12,680 nt of DNA from Cytophagales bacterium (GCA_020063545.1 JAGUUF010000103.1:1-12680); one strand, 5' to 3'. Shown: positions 1 through 9,700, numbered from the stretch's first letter. Made by a program: numbers and translations. The notes: a model not told the origin generated them from the sequence alone.

Positions 1-1689
1 CCCGCTGTTGGGCTGAAGGGAAACCCCGGTAAAGCCGGTAATCTCAGCCAGCCAGGCTTCCAAATCGGTTATCAGTTGCTGATACCCAGTTGCCTGGGCG
101 GCCGGGGCAAACGGGTGCATGTTGCCGAATTCGGGCCAGGTTACCGGGATCATTTCCGTTGTTGCATTAAGTTTCATGGTGCAGGAGCCGAGCGAAATCA
201 TGGAGTGTACCATGGAAAGATCTTTGTTCTCCAGTTTCTTGATGTACCGCAGCATTTCATGTTCGGCATGGTGCGAGTTGAATACAGGATGCGTCATGAA
301 GGGGGTAGTCCGGAGGAGGGATTGGGGTATGGCCCCGTCCCTGTTTCCTGTGGGGCGAGAAGGTGCTCCCAGAATTTCAAGCAGTTCAGCAACATCATCT
401 TCCGTTGTTGTTTCGTCCAGCGAAATGCCGATGTGGTTGTCATCGAAGTAGCGAAGGTTTATTTCGTGTTTTTCGGCTTCCTTCCGGATGGCTTCTTTAT
501 TTTTTACCTCAACTTTTAATGTATCGAAGAAAAGATTGTTTACCTGCTTTAAGCCTGCTGCTTTAAGTTCATTATTCAACCGGTTGGCTAACGCGTGCAC
601 ACGGCCGGCAATCTTCTTTAGGCCCTCCGGCCCATGGTAAACGGCATACATGCCGGCCATTACAGCAAGGAGCACCTGGGCAGTGCAAATATTTGATGTA
701 GCCTTTTCTCTTCGTATGTGTTGTTCACGCGTTTGCAGCGCCATGCGGTAACCCGGTTTGCCCTGCGCATCAATGGATGCACCGATGATACGGCCCGGCA
801 TCTGGCGCTTGAATTCGTCTTTTGTAGCAAAGTAAGCCGAGTGGGGCCCGCCAAAGCCCATGGGTATTCCAAAGCGCTGGCTGGATCCCACCACCACATC
901 AGCACCCATTTCTCCTGGCGATTTTAATAAGGTAAGCGCCAGCAAATCAGCGGCAACGGCTACAAACACATCGTGTTCGTGGGCCGCCTGTATAAAGGCT
1001 GTGTGATCGGTAATAGCCCCGTTGCTGTCGGGGTATTGAAGGAGTACAGCAAACAAATCAGGATTGGTAACATCCAGGTTGGTTACGTCATCCACCACCA
1101 GGTTAATGCCGAGCGGAGCTGACCGTGTCCGGAGTACATCAATGGTTTGCGGAAAAGTATTTTTATCGACAAAAAAAGTAGCTGCATTTTTCTTCGATGC
1201 TTTAACGGAAGCATGCAGCAAATGCATAGCTTCGGCCGCAGCCGTACCTTCATCGAGCAGTGAAGCGTTGGCGATTTGCATACCGGTAAGGTCAATCACC
1301 ATGGTCTGGTAGTTTATCAGCGCTTCGAGGCGCCCCTGGGCTATCTCGGCCTGGTATGGAGTATAGGCCGTGTACCAGCCCGGGTTTTCGAGGATGTTGC
1401 GCAGGATTACGGTGGGCGTGTGGGTATTGTAGTAACCCATGCCGATGTACGATTTAAATACCTTGTTTCGGGAAGCCAGTAGTTTAAAGTCTTTCAGAAA
1501 TTCTGCTTCAGACTTGGCTTCAGGAAGATTGAGTTTTTTCGTTAACCGGATGTTTGCCGGGATGGTTTGCTCAATCAGGGCATCAACCGATGACGCGTTG
1601 ATGACAGTAAGCATTTCGTTAATCTGCCGGGCATCCGGGCCGTTATGGCGGTATTCAAATTTTTCGGTGTAGGTCGGATCAAAGTTCAT
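1..1689 (-). CDS. gcvP: Glycine dehydrogenase (decarboxylating), glycine cleavage system P protein, C-terminal part outside the window
   Basis: The P protein is a pyridoxal-phosphate enzyme that decarboxylates glycine and transfers the aminomethyl group to the lipoyl arm of GcvH. The frame is open from an ATG at 1689 to the left edge, giving 563 residues of a protein that usually has about 950. The N-terminal half is clearly visible: IGMGYYNTHTPTVILRN, then NPGWYTAYTPYQAEIAQGR, then LLDEGTAAAEAM and GGPHSAYFA, and the start of the second half with SMISLGSCTMKLNAT and EFGNMHPFAP. The visible part ends in LQPNSG, which begins the conserved LQPNSGAQGE block, so the pyridoxal-phosphate lysine lies beyond the edge. 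The protein is a single-chain P protein (N and C halves fused), not the two-subunit type, because the frame passes through the junction without a stop. It follows lipA and gcvH on the same strand but is separated from them by an opposing broken gene, so it probably has its own promoter. No frameshift is seen. Confidence 0.97.
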   Translation of the reverse strand, partial: MNFDPTYTEKFEYRHNGPDARQINEMLTVINASSVDALIEQTIPANIRLTKKLNLPEAKSEAEFLKDFKLLASRNKVFKSYIGMGYYNTHTPTVILRNILENPGWYTAYTPYQAEIAQGRLEALINYQTMVIDLTGMQIANASLLDEGTAAAEAMHLLHASVKASKKNAATFFVDKNTFPQTIDVLRTRSAPLGINLVVDDVTNLDVTNPDLFAVLLQYPDSNGAITDHTAFIQAAHEHDVFVAVAADLLALTLLKSPGEMGADVVVGSSQRFGIPMGFGGPHSAYFATKDEFKRQMPGRIIGASIDAQGKPGYRMALQTREQHIRREKATSNICTAQVLLAVMAGMYAVYHGPEGLKKIAGRVHALANRLNNELKAAGLKQVNNLFFDTLKVEVKNKEAIRKEAEKHEINLRYFDDNHIGISLDETTTEDDVAELLEILGAPSRPTGNRDGAIPQSLLRTTPFMTHPVFNSHHAEHEMLRYIKKLENKDLSMVHSMISLGSCTMKLNATTEMIPVTWPEFGNMHPFAPAAQATGYQQLITDLEAWLAEITGFTGVSLQPNSG

Positions 1690-1734
1690 GCGCTATAAAC
1701 AGGTATGGGTTAAAATCGGTTTTGAAAAGTGCCA

Positions 1735-1765
1735 CAAATGTAAGGCAGGCGATACCGATTTAAAA
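1735..1765 (-). promoter_or_regulatory. Candidate gcvP promoter, Bacteroidota type
   Basis: Reading the minus strand, TACATTTG (1742-1735) matches the Bacteroidota -7 box TAnnTTTG exactly. A TTTT (1765-1762) lies 19 bases upstream, where the -33 box TTTG is expected, so that element is imperfect. Transcription would start near 1730, leaving a leader of roughly 40 bases before the gcvP ATG. The call rests on consensus and position only. Confidence 0.5.
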
Positions 1766-1773
1766 AACTTTCG

Positions 1774-1798
1774 TAAAAACGGTAAAACCGTGTTTTTA
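1774..1798. repeat. Imperfect inverted repeat in the gcvP / nucleotidyltransferase intergenic region
   Basis: TAAAAACGGT (1774-1783) is followed after AAA by ACCGTGTTTTTA (1787-1798). The arms pair over ten bases with one unpaired G. It lies upstream of the candidate gcvP promoter and upstream of the plus-strand gene. It could be an operator, or a weak hairpin with a T-run in its right arm. Most of the stem is A/T, so its stability as RNA is modest. Confidence 0.4.
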
Positions 1799-1810
1799 AA
1801 AAGGTTTTTG

Positions 1811-1823
1811 TACTTTTAAAGTA
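1811..1823. repeat. Perfect 13-base palindrome upstream of the broken nucleotidyltransferase gene
   Basis: TACTTT-T-AAAGTA is a perfect dyad of six-base arms around one central base. Its left arm also partly resembles a -7 box (TACTTTTA against TAnnTTTG) for plus-strand transcription, but I see no TTTG at the -33 distance. A DNA-binding dimer site is possible. A chance A/T-rich palindrome is equally plausible. Confidence 0.35.
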
Positions 1824-1918
1824 TACAGGCGGCTACGGTACAAGAGCGATTGAACCTGTTTTCTGCGGTAAACCGTGTGGCTGTTTCTTTTTATAATGCA
1901 AATCCACAGCATACGCTA

Positions 1919-2389
1919 ATGGCCCCGATTGACCTGAACGATGACGAAGTGTACTCTTTCTTAAAAACACTGGAGGAGTTGGGTGTAAAATATTTACTGG
2001 TGGGCGATTTTGCCATGGCCTTTCATGGTTTTGTGCGGGCAACCAACGATCTTGACTTATGGATTAAGTACACACCCGGGAACATCAATAAACTTAAAAC
2101 TGCGCTTGCCCGACATGGTATAGAAGGGCTTGATTAAATTACCAAATTTGAACTTATTCCGGGTTTCTCAGAGTTCAGGTTGGGTTCAACAGGTTTTGTT
2201 GTTGAGCCACTTAAAGCGCTTAGAACATTTAAAGAATATGATTTTGATGCCTGCTATGAACGTGCTGATGTCGGAGCCTTTAAAGGTCTTAACTTTAAAG
2301 TTTTAGAGCGAAAGGGTTTGCTGAAAGAAAAGAAAGCCACTAACAGGCCCAAAGATCAGGGGGATATTGAATTTTTAGAAGGCAGTTAA
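1919..2389 (+). pseudogene. Broken nucleotidyltransferase-fold protein gene (in-frame TAA)
   Basis: One reading frame carries 72 codons, a TAA at 2135-2137, then 83 more codons to a TAA at 2387-2389. Together they make a protein of about 155 residues that resembles the small nucleotidyltransferase-fold proteins of Bacteroidota (AbiEii/DUF6036-like; family name from memory). The first part has ELGVKYLLVGDFAMAFHG followed by RATNDLDLWI, the usual strand-loop-helix plus DxD metal site. The second part has GFVVEPLKALRTF and ends LKEKKATNRPKDQGDIEFLE, a typical tail for the family. Two catalytic positions look altered: the glycine pair expected in VGGxA reads GD, and the acidic residue usually seen as VDL/VDM reads VEP. 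I chose the ATG at 1919 because family similarity begins there. A TTG at 1850 would add 23 residues that look unrelated. The gene is convergent with lipA (5 bases between stops). A sequencing error at the TAA remains possible. Confidence 0.75.
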
Positions 2390-2394
2390 ACCGG

Positions 2395-3276
2395 TTAATC
2401 CAACGGCACGTTTACATGTCGTTCTGCATGGTAGCTGGAGCGCACCAGCGGCCCGGATTCTACATACTTAAGCCCGCGTTTCAGACCCTCTTCTTTGTAC
2501 ATCTCAAAAGTATCGGGATGGATATATTCAGCTACTTCAAGGTGCAGTTTGGTGGGCTGCAGGTACTGGCCGAGGGTTAAAATCAACAGGCCATGCTCAA
2601 TCAGGTCGTCCATGGCTTTGAATACTTCTTCTTTGGTTTCGCCAACACCCAGCATGATGCCCGATTTGGTGCGTTTGCCCGCTGCCCGTATGCGTTTAAT
2701 CTGCTCCAGGCTGCGTTCATACTTTGCCTGCGGCCGCACCATGCGGTATAACCGCTCTACGGTTTCCATGTTATGACTCACCACTTCCTGGCCGCCATCA
2801 ATCATGCGGTACAGGGCATCCCAGTTTCCTTTGGTATCGGGTATAAGTGTTTCGATGGTAGTAGCCGGACTGAGTTTTTTCGTTTCCACAACGGTTTGAT
2901 ACCAGATTTCGGCCCCGCGATCTTTAAGTTCATCGCGGTTTACGGAGGTGATAACTGCGTGTTTTACGCCCATCAGTTTTATGGCTTCGGCAACGCGCCT
3001 TGGTTCTTCCGTGTCGTATTCCGTTGGCCTGCCGGTGGCTACTGCGCAGAAGGTGCAGCTGCGTGTGCAGATGTTGCCGAGAATCATAAACGTTGCCGTT
3101 CCGGCACCCCAGCATTCGCCCATGTTAGGGCAATTGCCGCTTTCGCAAATGGTGTGCAGTTTGTTTTCATCCACCAGCCTGCGCACGTTGGCATACTCCG
3201 GCCCAACAGGCAACTTAACCCGCAGCCAGTTTGGTTTGCGGTTAGCAGGTGGCGCAATGGTCGGTAATTCAATCAC
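2395..3276 (-). CDS. lipA: Lipoyl synthase
   Basis: LipA is a radical-SAM enzyme that inserts two sulfur atoms at C6 and C8 of the octanoyl chain carried on GcvH or on 2-oxoacid dehydrogenase E2 subunits. The 293-residue length is normal. The auxiliary iron-sulfur cluster motif C44-x4-C49-x5-C55 sits in CESGNCPNMGEC, and the radical-SAM motif C70-x3-C74-x2-C77 in CTRSCTFC. The C-terminal RSSYHAE (RSSY at 279-282) supplies the serine ligand of the auxiliary cluster, so all cluster ligands are present. The start is GTG at 3276: a TAA lies in frame three codons upstream, and the next methionine (M52) would remove two of the auxiliary-cluster cysteines. The family's usual MIELP opening also fits. 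It begins 34 bases after the gcvH stop, so the two are very probably co-transcribed, and GcvH is one of its substrates. Confidence 0.98.
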   Translation of the reverse strand: MIELPTIAPPANRKPNWLRVKLPVGPEYANVRRLVDENKLHTICESGNCPNMGECWGAGTATFMILGNICTRSCTFCAVATGRPTEYDTEEPRRVAEAIKLMGVKHAVITSVNRDELKDRGAEIWYQTVVETKKLSPATTIETLIPDTKGNWDALYRMIDGGQEVVSHNMETVERLYRMVRPQAKYERSLEQIKRIRAAGKRTKSGIMLGVGETKEEVFKAMDDLIEHGLLILTLGQYLQPTKLHLEVAEYIHPDTFEMYKEEGLKRGLKYVESGPLVRSSYHAERHVNVPLD

Positions 3277-3310
3277 AACGGTTTATCAACAGGTACAAAC
3301 CAATAACAGT

Positions 3311-3691
3311 TTACTTGCCAATTAGTTCTTTGTATTGTTCGGCCGAAAGAAGTGCAGCAACATCCGCGGGATTTTTAACTTCCACCTTTACCATCCACCC
3401 TTCGCCATAGGGGTCGGCATTTACTTTTTCGGGGCTGGCTTCCAGGGCCGGGTTTACTTCAATTACCTTGCCGCTTACCGGCATATATAAATCCGATACG
3501 GTTTTCACGGCCTCTACGGTTCCGAAAACATCGTGCTGGTTTACCTCCTGGCCAGCCGTGGTAATGTCCACGTAAACAATGTCGCCCAGTTCGCCCTGGG
3601 CAAAATCGGTAATGCCTACGGTGGCCGTTGTGCCTTCAAGTTTTATCCATTCGTGGTCTTTGGTGTACTTCAGTTCGGCAGGTATGTTCAT
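3311..3691 (-). CDS. gcvH: Glycine cleavage system H protein (lipoyl carrier)
   Basis: GcvH is the small shuttle protein whose lipoyl-lysine arm carries the aminomethyl group from the P protein to the T protein and is re-oxidised by the L protein. Its 126 residues match the family length. The opening YTKDHEWIKLEG, the ITDFAQGELGDIVYVD stretch and the lipoylation loop FGTVEAVKTVSDLYMPVSG are all typical; the modified lysine is K63. The C-terminal part has EGWMVKVE. The start is the ATG at 3691, giving the usual short N-terminus ahead of the first strand. It lies 63 bases after sprA and 34 bases before lipA. A -7-like box in the sprA-gcvH gap suggests it can be transcribed separately from sprA. 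Nothing is missing or broken. gcvT and lpd are not in the window. Confidence 0.98.
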   Translation of the reverse strand: MNIPAELKYTKDHEWIKLEGTTATVGITDFAQGELGDIVYVDITTAGQEVNQHDVFGTVEAVKTVSDLYMPVSGKVIEVNPALEASPEKVNADPYGEGWMVKVEVKNPADVAALLSAEQYKELIGK

Positions 3692-3710
3692 AAGGTTAAA
3701 ATTAAAGCCT

Positions 3711-3718
3711 CAAATTTA
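3711..3718 (-). promoter_or_regulatory. Candidate -7 box for the gcvH-lipA unit
   Basis: On the minus strand TAAATTTG (3718-3711) is an exact match to TAnnTTTG, 19 bases upstream of the gcvH ATG. I see no clear TTTG at the expected -33 position. It implies a very short leader of about 10-15 bases. The same box type precedes gcvP. This is suggestive only, as the region is A/T-rich. Confidence 0.4.
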
Positions 3719-3739
3719 ACACAATTGTCTATAGCGGGC

Positions 3740-3752
3740 CTGCCTGCGGCAG
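3740..3752. repeat. GC-rich hairpin CTGCC-TGC-GGCAG between sprA and gcvH
   Basis: Five-base arms, CTGCC and GGCAG, surround a three-base loop just after the sprA stop codon at 3755. No T-run follows on the minus strand (the next bases are GCCCGCTATAG), so it does not look like an intrinsic terminator. Its base composition differs sharply from the A/T-rich spacer around it. From memory, similar CTGCC/GGCAG hairpins recur between genes in some Bacteroidota genomes, so it may be one copy of a dispersed repeat. Only one clear copy is seen in this window. Confidence 0.45.
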
Positions 3753-3754
3753 AA

Positions 3755-6700
3755 TTATTGGGCAAGACTGAACCTTACCTGGAAACCAAAGCGGGTGGTA
3801 GCCCTGCGGAACGAGTTGGAAACCTGGGGTTCGTTGATGGTCCGCTCGAAGTAAGCCTGGATGTTTAACTTCTGGTTAACCACGTAGCTGATGTTGGGCC
3901 GTAACTGGAAATTAATGTTGCCGTTGGTCAGCACATTCAGGTCGTTTATTTTTCGTTGGATGGTGGATTGATCCGATATGGTAAGGTTTAACCGGAAGGT
4001 TACATCGTTCTTAAGCACAATGGTGCGGCCTTCTGCTTTGAACGGAAGCCTCATGTTGTTTTTGGTGTACCCGATTTCGACCGATACATCCTTGGTGTTC
4101 ACTTCTGTTATCTGTGCATTGGAAATGTTAAGGGCCAGGTCGCGTTTGGTTTTATATTCAGCACGGGCCGTTAGCCGGCTTTTGGTGCGCAGGTTTATTC
4201 CAATCAATGGTGCAAACTGCTCCGAAATCATCACCTGGCTGATGACGTAAATCGGGATGATCTGGCCGCTGGCATTCGGGTAAGAAAATATCCCGTTGTT
4301 GTATCTTTCTATCGGCACGTTTATGCCAACCGTATCAATGCCTCCGTATTGCAGTGAGTTGGAGTAATTCATTACCGAATACGATGCCATGTAAGCATGC
4401 GAAATGGTTACGGATTGAAACTTATCGCCTATGCTTTTTATTTTGGTAAGCCCGGTATAATCCAGTCGCCAGTTGGGCAGCGGGTTTTTAGGAAAGGGGC
4501 TAAGGCTAACGTTGTTTACATCCTTGCCGGTGTAGGTTGCGATAAATGCCGGGATTACTACATCCTGTCCTACGGTGTCATATTCATTGCCGGTAATTGC
4601 CCTGAACCGGTTGGTAATATCGTCCAGGTTTTGTTCAAACTGTTTAAAAGTGGAAGATACCAGTTCGTTGTTGTCGGATCGAAACGCTGTTTTTATGGCA
4701 ATGGTTGAAATTTTATAGCTGCCCGTACGGCTGGGATTTAACGACACGTAGTCATTCATAACGTTATCATACCGGAATATTTCCTGGTAGGCATCGGTGA
4801 CGTCTTTCTTTATATCAAGCTGAACTTTTAAATCGGGTGACGGCTCAATGTTGGCACGGGCGCTGATGGTACGAGTTACGGATTGCGTAAACGGAGCAGT
4901 AAGTGAGGTGCTGGTCGTGAGCCACCCGTTTTGTGCCGATTTGAACCGGATGTCCGGATCCTGGCTTCCGAACACAAATCCCCAACCCGGGGCGTTCCAC
5001 TCCCGGTCCATACCCAGAAATCGTGCGGTGGGTTCGAAGCCCGGCAATATGGTTCCTTCAATGAGTGAATACGTTCCGTTTATTGATCGCAATGACATAA
5101 GCAACCGCAGAAACCCCTTAACCAATGGTGGGGTGGTTTTGGTTGTATCGGGCTGGGCCGGCTGGCGCACCGGGGGTTTGGGTGGCGTGTTGATTTTTTT
5201 CAGGAACCCGATTTTGTTATACAGTTTTACCAGGTCGATGCGTCCGGTAAGGGTCTGTTCGCGGTTGTTCTGGATGGTATTTTTAAAATCCAGGCTGTCG
5301 GGCAAATCCTGCTCACCCGGTTTAACCAGGTTATCGGGTTTGTTAAACGGGCCGGCTTTCCAGTTGTAGTTAACCTGGTACCGGTAGTCAGCACCCACCC
5401 AGTCGGTTACCGGGAATTTATCGAGGGGTATGGTGTAGTTAACGGTTATACTTTGGTCAAAATTTTTCATCCGCCCGAAACGTTTCAGGTTGGTCATCAG
5501 GCTGTCGCGCTTTTCTTTGGTGTTAATGTCGCCTTCGGGTTCGTCAATAATGGCATTGGCACGTGCAGCATAGGTAAGCGACAGGCCTTTTGACAGGTTC
5601 CACTGCATGTTATACATCCTGTTGAAGGTAAAATACTTCAGGTAGTTTGGCTCGGAATCAGAAAGGGAATTGCGGTAGATGGTGCGCGAGAATGATCGGT
5701 CCAGGTCGCCCCGTACGGCCACGTTTGAAGGCAGTAAACTGAAATTAAAGTCTTTTATGAACTTCAGGTAAGGCGATTTTAATCCTTCCGATTTTTTAAA
5801 GGGTTCAATCCCTGCGCCTTTCGGGGCAAAGTTGTAAGCAATAGAACCGCCATAATCCTGTTTCAGGAAATCGGCAATGGTAAAATTCCTGCGGGTAACT
5901 TCGCTGTACCGGTAGCTGAACGAAAAATTTTCAATATCCCACAGGTTTGAGCGGGCATCGGGCCGCACTTTTGTTTTTCGCACGTTGGTAAAGTTTATGG
6001 CCCTGCGCTCTTCACGGTCGCGGATGATGTTGAGGTAAGCGTTTCGCTCGGCATCTGACGAAAATGATTTTAAGGCCGCATCCAGGCGCTGGTCAGGGTT
6101 GGCTGGATCGTAATTCGGGTTGATGTTGGTTGTCTGGTAACTCAGCAGCAGCGGGATAACAATGCCATGATTTCCCGGCAGCAGTTTATCCACATTGATG
6201 CTGGAGGTGATATCGAATGCGGTTGTCTCTTCGCGGGTTCGCTCGCTGATTTTCGAACTAACGCTTCCAAATCCGAACGTGGTATAGCGCAGCGAGGTAG
6301 AAACCGTTGCAAAGTCGGCAAGTTTTACACCCAAGGCGGTGTTAACGGCCCATCCCGCGGTGCGGTCGAAATCAGTTAACCGCAATTCGTTGGCCCAGAT
6401 GCAAACAGAGTGTGATCGCTTGTCGGAGGTTCGGGGGTTGCGCACGCCAATCATAATGGTGCGCACGCTGCTCAGGTCGGGCCGGCCCACAATGCGGTAA
6501 CCGTGCCGGCCGATGATGCGCGGGCCTTCCAGCGGGTAGGCTACCGGTAGCGGGAATTTTACCCGGTCGCGTTCGGCCTTAAGGGCATACAGGTTATTAA
6601 GGTCGAAATCAAACTCGTTTTCTTCCGGCCAAATGGCGCGCGGGTCCTGTGTGTTGGCCGGTTTGGTGATTTTCAGCGGCAACTCAACTTCATAATAGTT

Positions 6701-9700
6701 CTGGTCGAAATCCGTACCCAGGCGCATAAATACCACCATGTCGTCATCATCCGATTCGCTGTTGGCGTGCACAAACATTTTAATACGGCCATAATTGAAG
6801 AAATCCATCTCCACGTTTTTGTAAATGGCGCGGGCATCACCGTCCTTCAGGTTATCAATACAAACCTGTATGGACTGTTCATTAAGTTGTCGCGGAACGG
6901 ATGAAGTGTTGTCACGGTCGCGCTTGATTCCGGGAGGCACTTTATACGGTGATTTATTTCCGCTCGGATCAGGGGCTGCATTTTCTTCGATGTTCACCAC
7001 CGATATGGTAAAGTTGTCGAAATCGGGTTCGCGGTCGGGTACAAGCCCGCCTTCCTCCAGGCTGGCCAGGTACCTTCTCCACCGGCTGCCGATCATCCTG
7101 AAGTTGGCAAAACGCAACACTACGGGCTGCTGAAAGTTGGTGAGCACCATGCGTGCATAGCGGATGGACTTAAAACCTTCGATGTTTCCAAACCGCCCTT
7201 CGAAGTTCCGAACAGGTATCCGGATGAGATACCAGGTTACCAGGTCGGACCCCCCGGTGGCTGTTGTCGTGATCTTATCAACAATATATTTTTTGCCGAT
7301 TTCGAGCTGACCCGGTTTCAGGTCAATGCTGTATTCGTAATACTCTTCCAGTTCGCTGAGCGTATTGTCGGCATTTAAGTCTTCATTATCCGGATACGGG
7401 CTTCCAAAACGTGCGATGTCGGTATTGCCGGTAATGGGCGTGTTGCCATCGGTGCCGTTAAAGTTTTTGTAGCGTTCCAGTACCTTGGCATTTTTTGCAT
7501 CCAGTTCGCTTCCGAAGAAGTAGGTAAAATTATCGGTTGAGGGGTCGGCCTGAAGGGCGGTAAGCGGATCAGGATTGAGTATGCCTGCCGCATCATTGAG
7601 GAAGCTTTGAAATTTAACGGCCTCCAGGTCGTTCCGCACCCCGTCAAGCCCTACATCCTGGTTGTTTCGCGATGATGTTGAATTATCGAATGCGTTGGTA
7701 ATGTATTGCGAGTTGGTAACAAATCCCCAATTGTTTTCAGCTGCTTTGGTTACATCGCCATCGGGCGGCAGCCCGTTTTCAAAGGCGTGTTTTCCATCGC
7801 GCATAATGTCTTCGCTAATGCTGCCCAGGTGAAAAACAAGCTTTCCACCAGTAGTATTGAAATCGTTGAACTTGCCGTCAATGATTTTACCGTTTTCGGA
7901 GTAGTTAATGAACGGATCGAGCAGCCAGAATTCAACGTACTCAATATTGGCTTTGTCAAAATCCACTTCGGTGCGGATGGCCGTAGTTATGCCGGCCCAG
8001 CGGTCGGCCGGGTTGGTAAAATCACCGGTGGCGGGATTTATGTTTTGTGTATCGTAATTAAAGGGCCCGCGTTCGGTGGGGTAGTAGGCTACATCAAACA
8101 CCGTTTCGAAAAAATTTCCCTGGGTCAGGTTGCGGAAGGGAAAAATTTCCTGCGGGCCTACAGCGCGTACATAATGATTCTGCAAATCGGAGCTTGAAAT
8201 ATTGGGTGGTTTAAACTGCCCGCCATCGCGGTAAAACTGGTTATCCACAATATACCAGGCCAGCTTTGCCCGTTTAAATCCGGCCCGAATATCGTTTAGC
8301 GCCCCGTTGCTCGGGTCGTACCGGTTGTCGGTGGTGCGCGGGGTGGCGGCAAGTTTCCAGCTTGCCGGGTTCATTAATGAAAAGGGTGTGGCGGTATTTT
8401 CAAAATCATCAATGTACCCGGTGCCTTCTCCGCCAACTTTGTTGGATGTGCCCGGAAGCAGTTGTGCAAACTCACCGCTCCAGTTTATGCTCGATTTTTC
8501 TTTCGTTTCAATTCCGGGCAGGGCATCAACCATTTTGGTAAGCAGTCGGCTTTCCTTGCGCACGTTAAAATCGAACCCATACTGCAGGTTGCGGGCCGGT
8601 TCGGTGCCTATCAGGTTACGGCTTATCAGGGGTCGCTCATTATAATACAGCAGCGTAGATCCAAAGTTCACATCATCATTCAGTTTGTAATCGAACCGGG
8701 TGCCGAGCAGCGAGCGGGTTTGAAAGGCAAACGGATCGGCCTGTTCATACTGTACGCTTATGTTTTTACCGGAGTTAAGGATGGCATCGTTTAGTATGGT
8801 AACGCGCCCGAAGGTATAATCAACGGTATAATCAACACCCTCCATCAACGGTGTTCCTCCGGCATATACCCGTACCGATCCCTGCGATACGCCAAAACCG
8901 GGGATAAGTATTTCTTTGGATGACCCGGCAACGTAGGTTCCTTTAAGGAAGAATTTATTTTTAGTGGTGAGCAATTCGGCATCGGCCTTGGTGGTTCGGT
9001 ACAGGGTATCGTACACGTATTTGTTGATGAGGAAGTCTTCTTGGGGTTCACCGGCAAACGCTTTTCGCAGGGCGGTGTTGAAGGGTTCAACAAACGGGAA
9101 AATGATCATGCCGTTTTGTACGTTGATGGTAAGGCCTTCCACAAAATCGAAGTTACCGTCACGCTGCATGTCGTTAACGGGGTTAAGCCGGTCAAGGCCG
9201 AAGATTTCAATAAGTTGCCGGTTGCGGACGTTCACGCCTTCCTGGAGCTGGGGGTTATCAATTCCGGTGCGATCATCCCGGTAGATGATGCGCAACTGGA
9301 ATCCTTCGCGTGATAGCTGCGATACATTTAAGGTGTAAATATTTTTCATCATCAGGTCCCAAGTGGGGATAATGCGCTGCTGGGCATCGCGAATGGCAAT
9401 TTTGCGTGGCCGGAGGAGTTTCAGGAACAGCACCTCATTGTCGGGCCGGCTGGCATAGTCTTCGGATAGTTCGCCCACTTTATAAGTGCGCCCGTTGTAG
9501 GTGTATTCGTAAGCCACTGCCAGCGCTTCATCGTTTTGCAGTTTGCGTAACAGGGTAATGTACCCCAGTTGCTTGTGAAAGGTGAATTCGGTTGGATTGA
9601 GTCTTCGGGCGCTCGTTATTTTTTCGTAGTCCGTTCCGTTAACCAACGCGCCCGGCCCGTAAAGTACGTTTTCAAGAATGTTGTTGATGGCCTGGGCATC

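Noticed and set aside
76..519. 147-codon plus-strand open frame near the left edge
   Set aside because: It is antisense to the conserved gcvP frame, which is open through the whole stretch.
2180..2389. Separate small gene of 69 codons starting at TTG 2180
   Set aside because: It is in the same frame as the upstream half and continues the nucleotidyltransferase fold, so it is the rear part of a broken gene rather than an independent one.
2773..3267. 164-codon plus-strand open frame opposite lipA
   Set aside because: It lies wholly within lipA, which has all its cluster motifs; the translated product resembles no family I know and is a shadow of the lipA codons.
7706..8197. 163-codon plus-strand open frame opposite sprA (and similar ones at 4848-5369 and 9569-10075)
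   Set aside because: sprA is an intact 2,390-codon gene across these positions; long antisense frames are expected by chance in a gene of this size and composition.
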